DNA from: Flavobacteriales bacterium UBA6051
GTDB lineage: Bacteria > Bacteroidota > Bacteroidia > Flavobacteriales_D > Crocinitomicaceae
DNA length: 64,000 nt
Assembly: GCA_002427735.1 (NCBI GenBank)
Contig: DIYP01000007.1
Location: 62,001-126,000, forward strand
Direction of reading: 5' to 3'
The position numbers were made by a program, and so were the translations under genes. Shown piece by piece: positions 62,929 through 64,000 of this stretch (position 1 is its first letter; each line of letters starts with the position of its first letter). Under the pieces are notes generated by a model, which worked only from the letters and a program-made list of their open reading frames with translations, searched no databases and had not been told where the DNA came from.

Positions 62929-64000
62929 ATGGAGCAGCAGTCTTTTTACGGAACAATGTTGGAGTTTTTTAGTCTTCAGCCGACCGAAGGTCAACAAAGC
63001 TTATTTGCTGAGCTGGAAGCGTTTACGAGACGTCGCGAAGGAAAGCAACTACTAGTCGTACGCGGATATGCCGGTACTGGTAAAACTTCTGTCTTGGCGG
63101 CCTATGTGCAAGCACTGAATTCATTTAAAGTTAAAACGAAACTTTTAGCGCCTACGGGTCGTGCTGCAAAAGTTTTTAGCAATAAAGCAAAACAAGATGC
63201 TTTCACTATTCATAAACAAATCTACCGACGTAAGTCGAAGGTTGATGTTAATGCTGGTCTTGGGTTACAACCCAATTTATTCAAGAATACCGTTTTCATT
63301 GTAGATGAAGCTTCGATGATTGGCGACTACACAATGACGAGGGAAGGAGGGGTAAGTGCCAGAAATTTACTTGAAGACTTGTTTGAATATGTTTTTTCAG
63401 GCCTTAATTGTAAACTGATTTTACTCGGCGATGATGGTCAGTTGCCGCCTGTCGGAAGTGATCATTCACCAGCCTTGAATGCGGATTACCTTCAGAACTA
63501 TTATCCAACTTTAACGATCAAAACATTTCAGCTAAATGAAGTCTTAAGGCAGTCATATGATTCAGAAATCCTAAAAAACGCAACCACTTTAAGGCATACG
63601 GACTGGGAAAGTTATCCGCAATTTGAACTCCACCCAGATGGTGATCTGAAGCGGTTAAACGGATACGATTTACAAGATGTTTTGGAAACGAGCTATGGAA
63701 GATATGGACAAGAGGAAACAATTATCATAACGCGTTCTAATAAACAGGCCAATGCCTATAATCAACAAATTCGTGGCAGAATTTTATGGTTTGAAGAACA
63801 GCTTTGCTCGGGAGATTCGCTCATGGTGGTGAAGAATAACTATTTCTGGTTGGGAGAGGAGTCTAAGATTGGCTTTATTGCCAATGGAGAGCAGATGCGG
63901 GTGATAAGAGTCGTAAAAACGGAAGAACTCTATGGTTTTGAATTCGCCCACGTTATCGTAAACTTCATTGATTATGCTGATTTAGGTGATGTGGAAGTCA
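62929..64000 (+). CDS. RecD-like AAA ATPase/helicase, partial at right edge
   Basis: The frame from the ATG at 62929 stays open for 357 codons and runs off the window. It shows Walker A GYAGTGKTS (46-54), LLAPTGRAAKVF, Walker B FIVDEASMIGD, a motif III LLGDDGQLPPVGSD, and VLRQS and TRSN elements. These are the superfamily 1B motifs of RecD2-type helicases. The N-terminus lacks the long RecD2 extension, which matches the short RecD-like ATPases found next to DUF3822/rsmD/coaD in Bacteroidota. It acts on DNA. An in-frame stop lies upstream at 62893, and an ATG at codon 10 is a less likely alternative start. Confidence 0.9.
   Translation, partial: MEQQSFYGTMLEFFSLQPTEGQQSLFAELEAFTRRREGKQLLVVRGYAGTGKTSVLAAYVQALNSFKVKTKLLAPTGRAAKVFSNKAKQDAFTIHKQIYRRKSKVDVNAGLGLQPNLFKNTVFIVDEASMIGDYTMTREGGVSARNLLEDLFEYVFSGLNCKLILLGDDGQLPPVGSDHSPALNADYLQNYYPTLTIKTFQLNEVLRQSYDSEILKNATTLRHTDWESYPQFELHPDGDLKRLNGYDLQDVLETSYGRYGQEETIIITRSNKQANAYNQQIRGRILWFEEQLCSGDSLMVVKNNYFWLGEESKIGFIANGEQMRVIRVVKTEELYGFEFAHVIVNFIDYADLGDVEV

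Noticed and set aside
62792..63055. An 87-codon frame before the helicase
   Set aside because: It lies in another frame of the region where the RecD-like gene begins; the Walker A, Walker B and other motifs are all in the frame that starts at 62929.

Overview
The window is ordinary chromosomal DNA of a member of the Bacteroidota, most likely Flavobacteriales or a close relative. The evidence is six secreted proteins ending in a type IX secretion (T9SS) type A C-terminal sorting domain, Bacteroidota-specific families (DUF5686, DUF3822, a PorE-like OmpA protein), coding starts with almost no Shine-Dalgarno sequences, and repeated matches to the Bacteroidota -7 promoter element TAnnTTTG just upstream of genes. 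There is no rRNA, no insertion sequence, no prophage and no CRISPR array. The only tRNA gene is tRNA-Lys(TTT).

Layout. 1-8500: a partial secreted protein, a 1089-aa BNR/VPS10-like propeller protein, a PorE-like outer-membrane/peptidoglycan protein with a small secreted partner, a TRIC-like channel, a GH25 lysozyme with a small membrane partner, and rplS. 8500-20800: panB, an RluA-type pseudouridine synthase, a small rhodanese, an M23/LysM peptidase, three T9SS cargo proteins (M43 protease, alpha/beta hydrolase, agmatine-deiminase-like enzyme), an orphan NarL-type regulator, a PA0069-type radical SAM protein, a hemerythrin-like protein and a LytTR two-component pair. 20900-30200: a PiT phosphate transporter with PhoU-like tail, several unrecognised membrane proteins, tRNA-Lys followed by two tandem 222/221-bp units, aroK and a coiled-coil lipoprotein. 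30300-41200: an M61 peptidase overlapping a sialidase-fold protein, an ABC-2 exporter, a GT-C-like/TPR membrane protein, a condensation-domain-like protein, a sulfotransferase and an MFS exporter. 41200-57600: a LamG adhesin-like T9SS cargo, a MauE/thioredoxin-like fusion, an MVL-type mannan-binding lectin, a large BNR T9SS cargo, DUF5686, a steroid-5-alpha-reductase-like protein, an S9 and an M28 peptidase, and a beta-barrel protein. 57600-64000: a nitroreductase, a thioredoxin-fold protein without CxxC, then coaD-rsmD-DUF3822, a membrane protein, and a divergent, truncated RecD-like helicase.

How the genes work together. Much of the window concerns the cell envelope and extracellular degradation: T9SS-exported proteases and adhesins, periplasmic peptidases (M61, S9, M23) and outer-membrane anchoring. 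Housekeeping functions (CoA synthesis by panB and coaD, translation by rplS, rsmD and the tRNA, shikimate pathway by aroK) are scattered among these.

The two least ordinary items are the tandem units downstream of tRNA-Lys and the MVL-type lectin. Each tandem unit repeats a 19-nt piece of the tRNA T-arm, the tRNA 3' end and its terminator, and carries conserved hairpins. This layout is reminiscent of the E. coli tyrT/rtT repeats. The lectin has no signal peptide and sits behind a roughly 440-bp non-coding region. No complete new defence or mobile system is visible.
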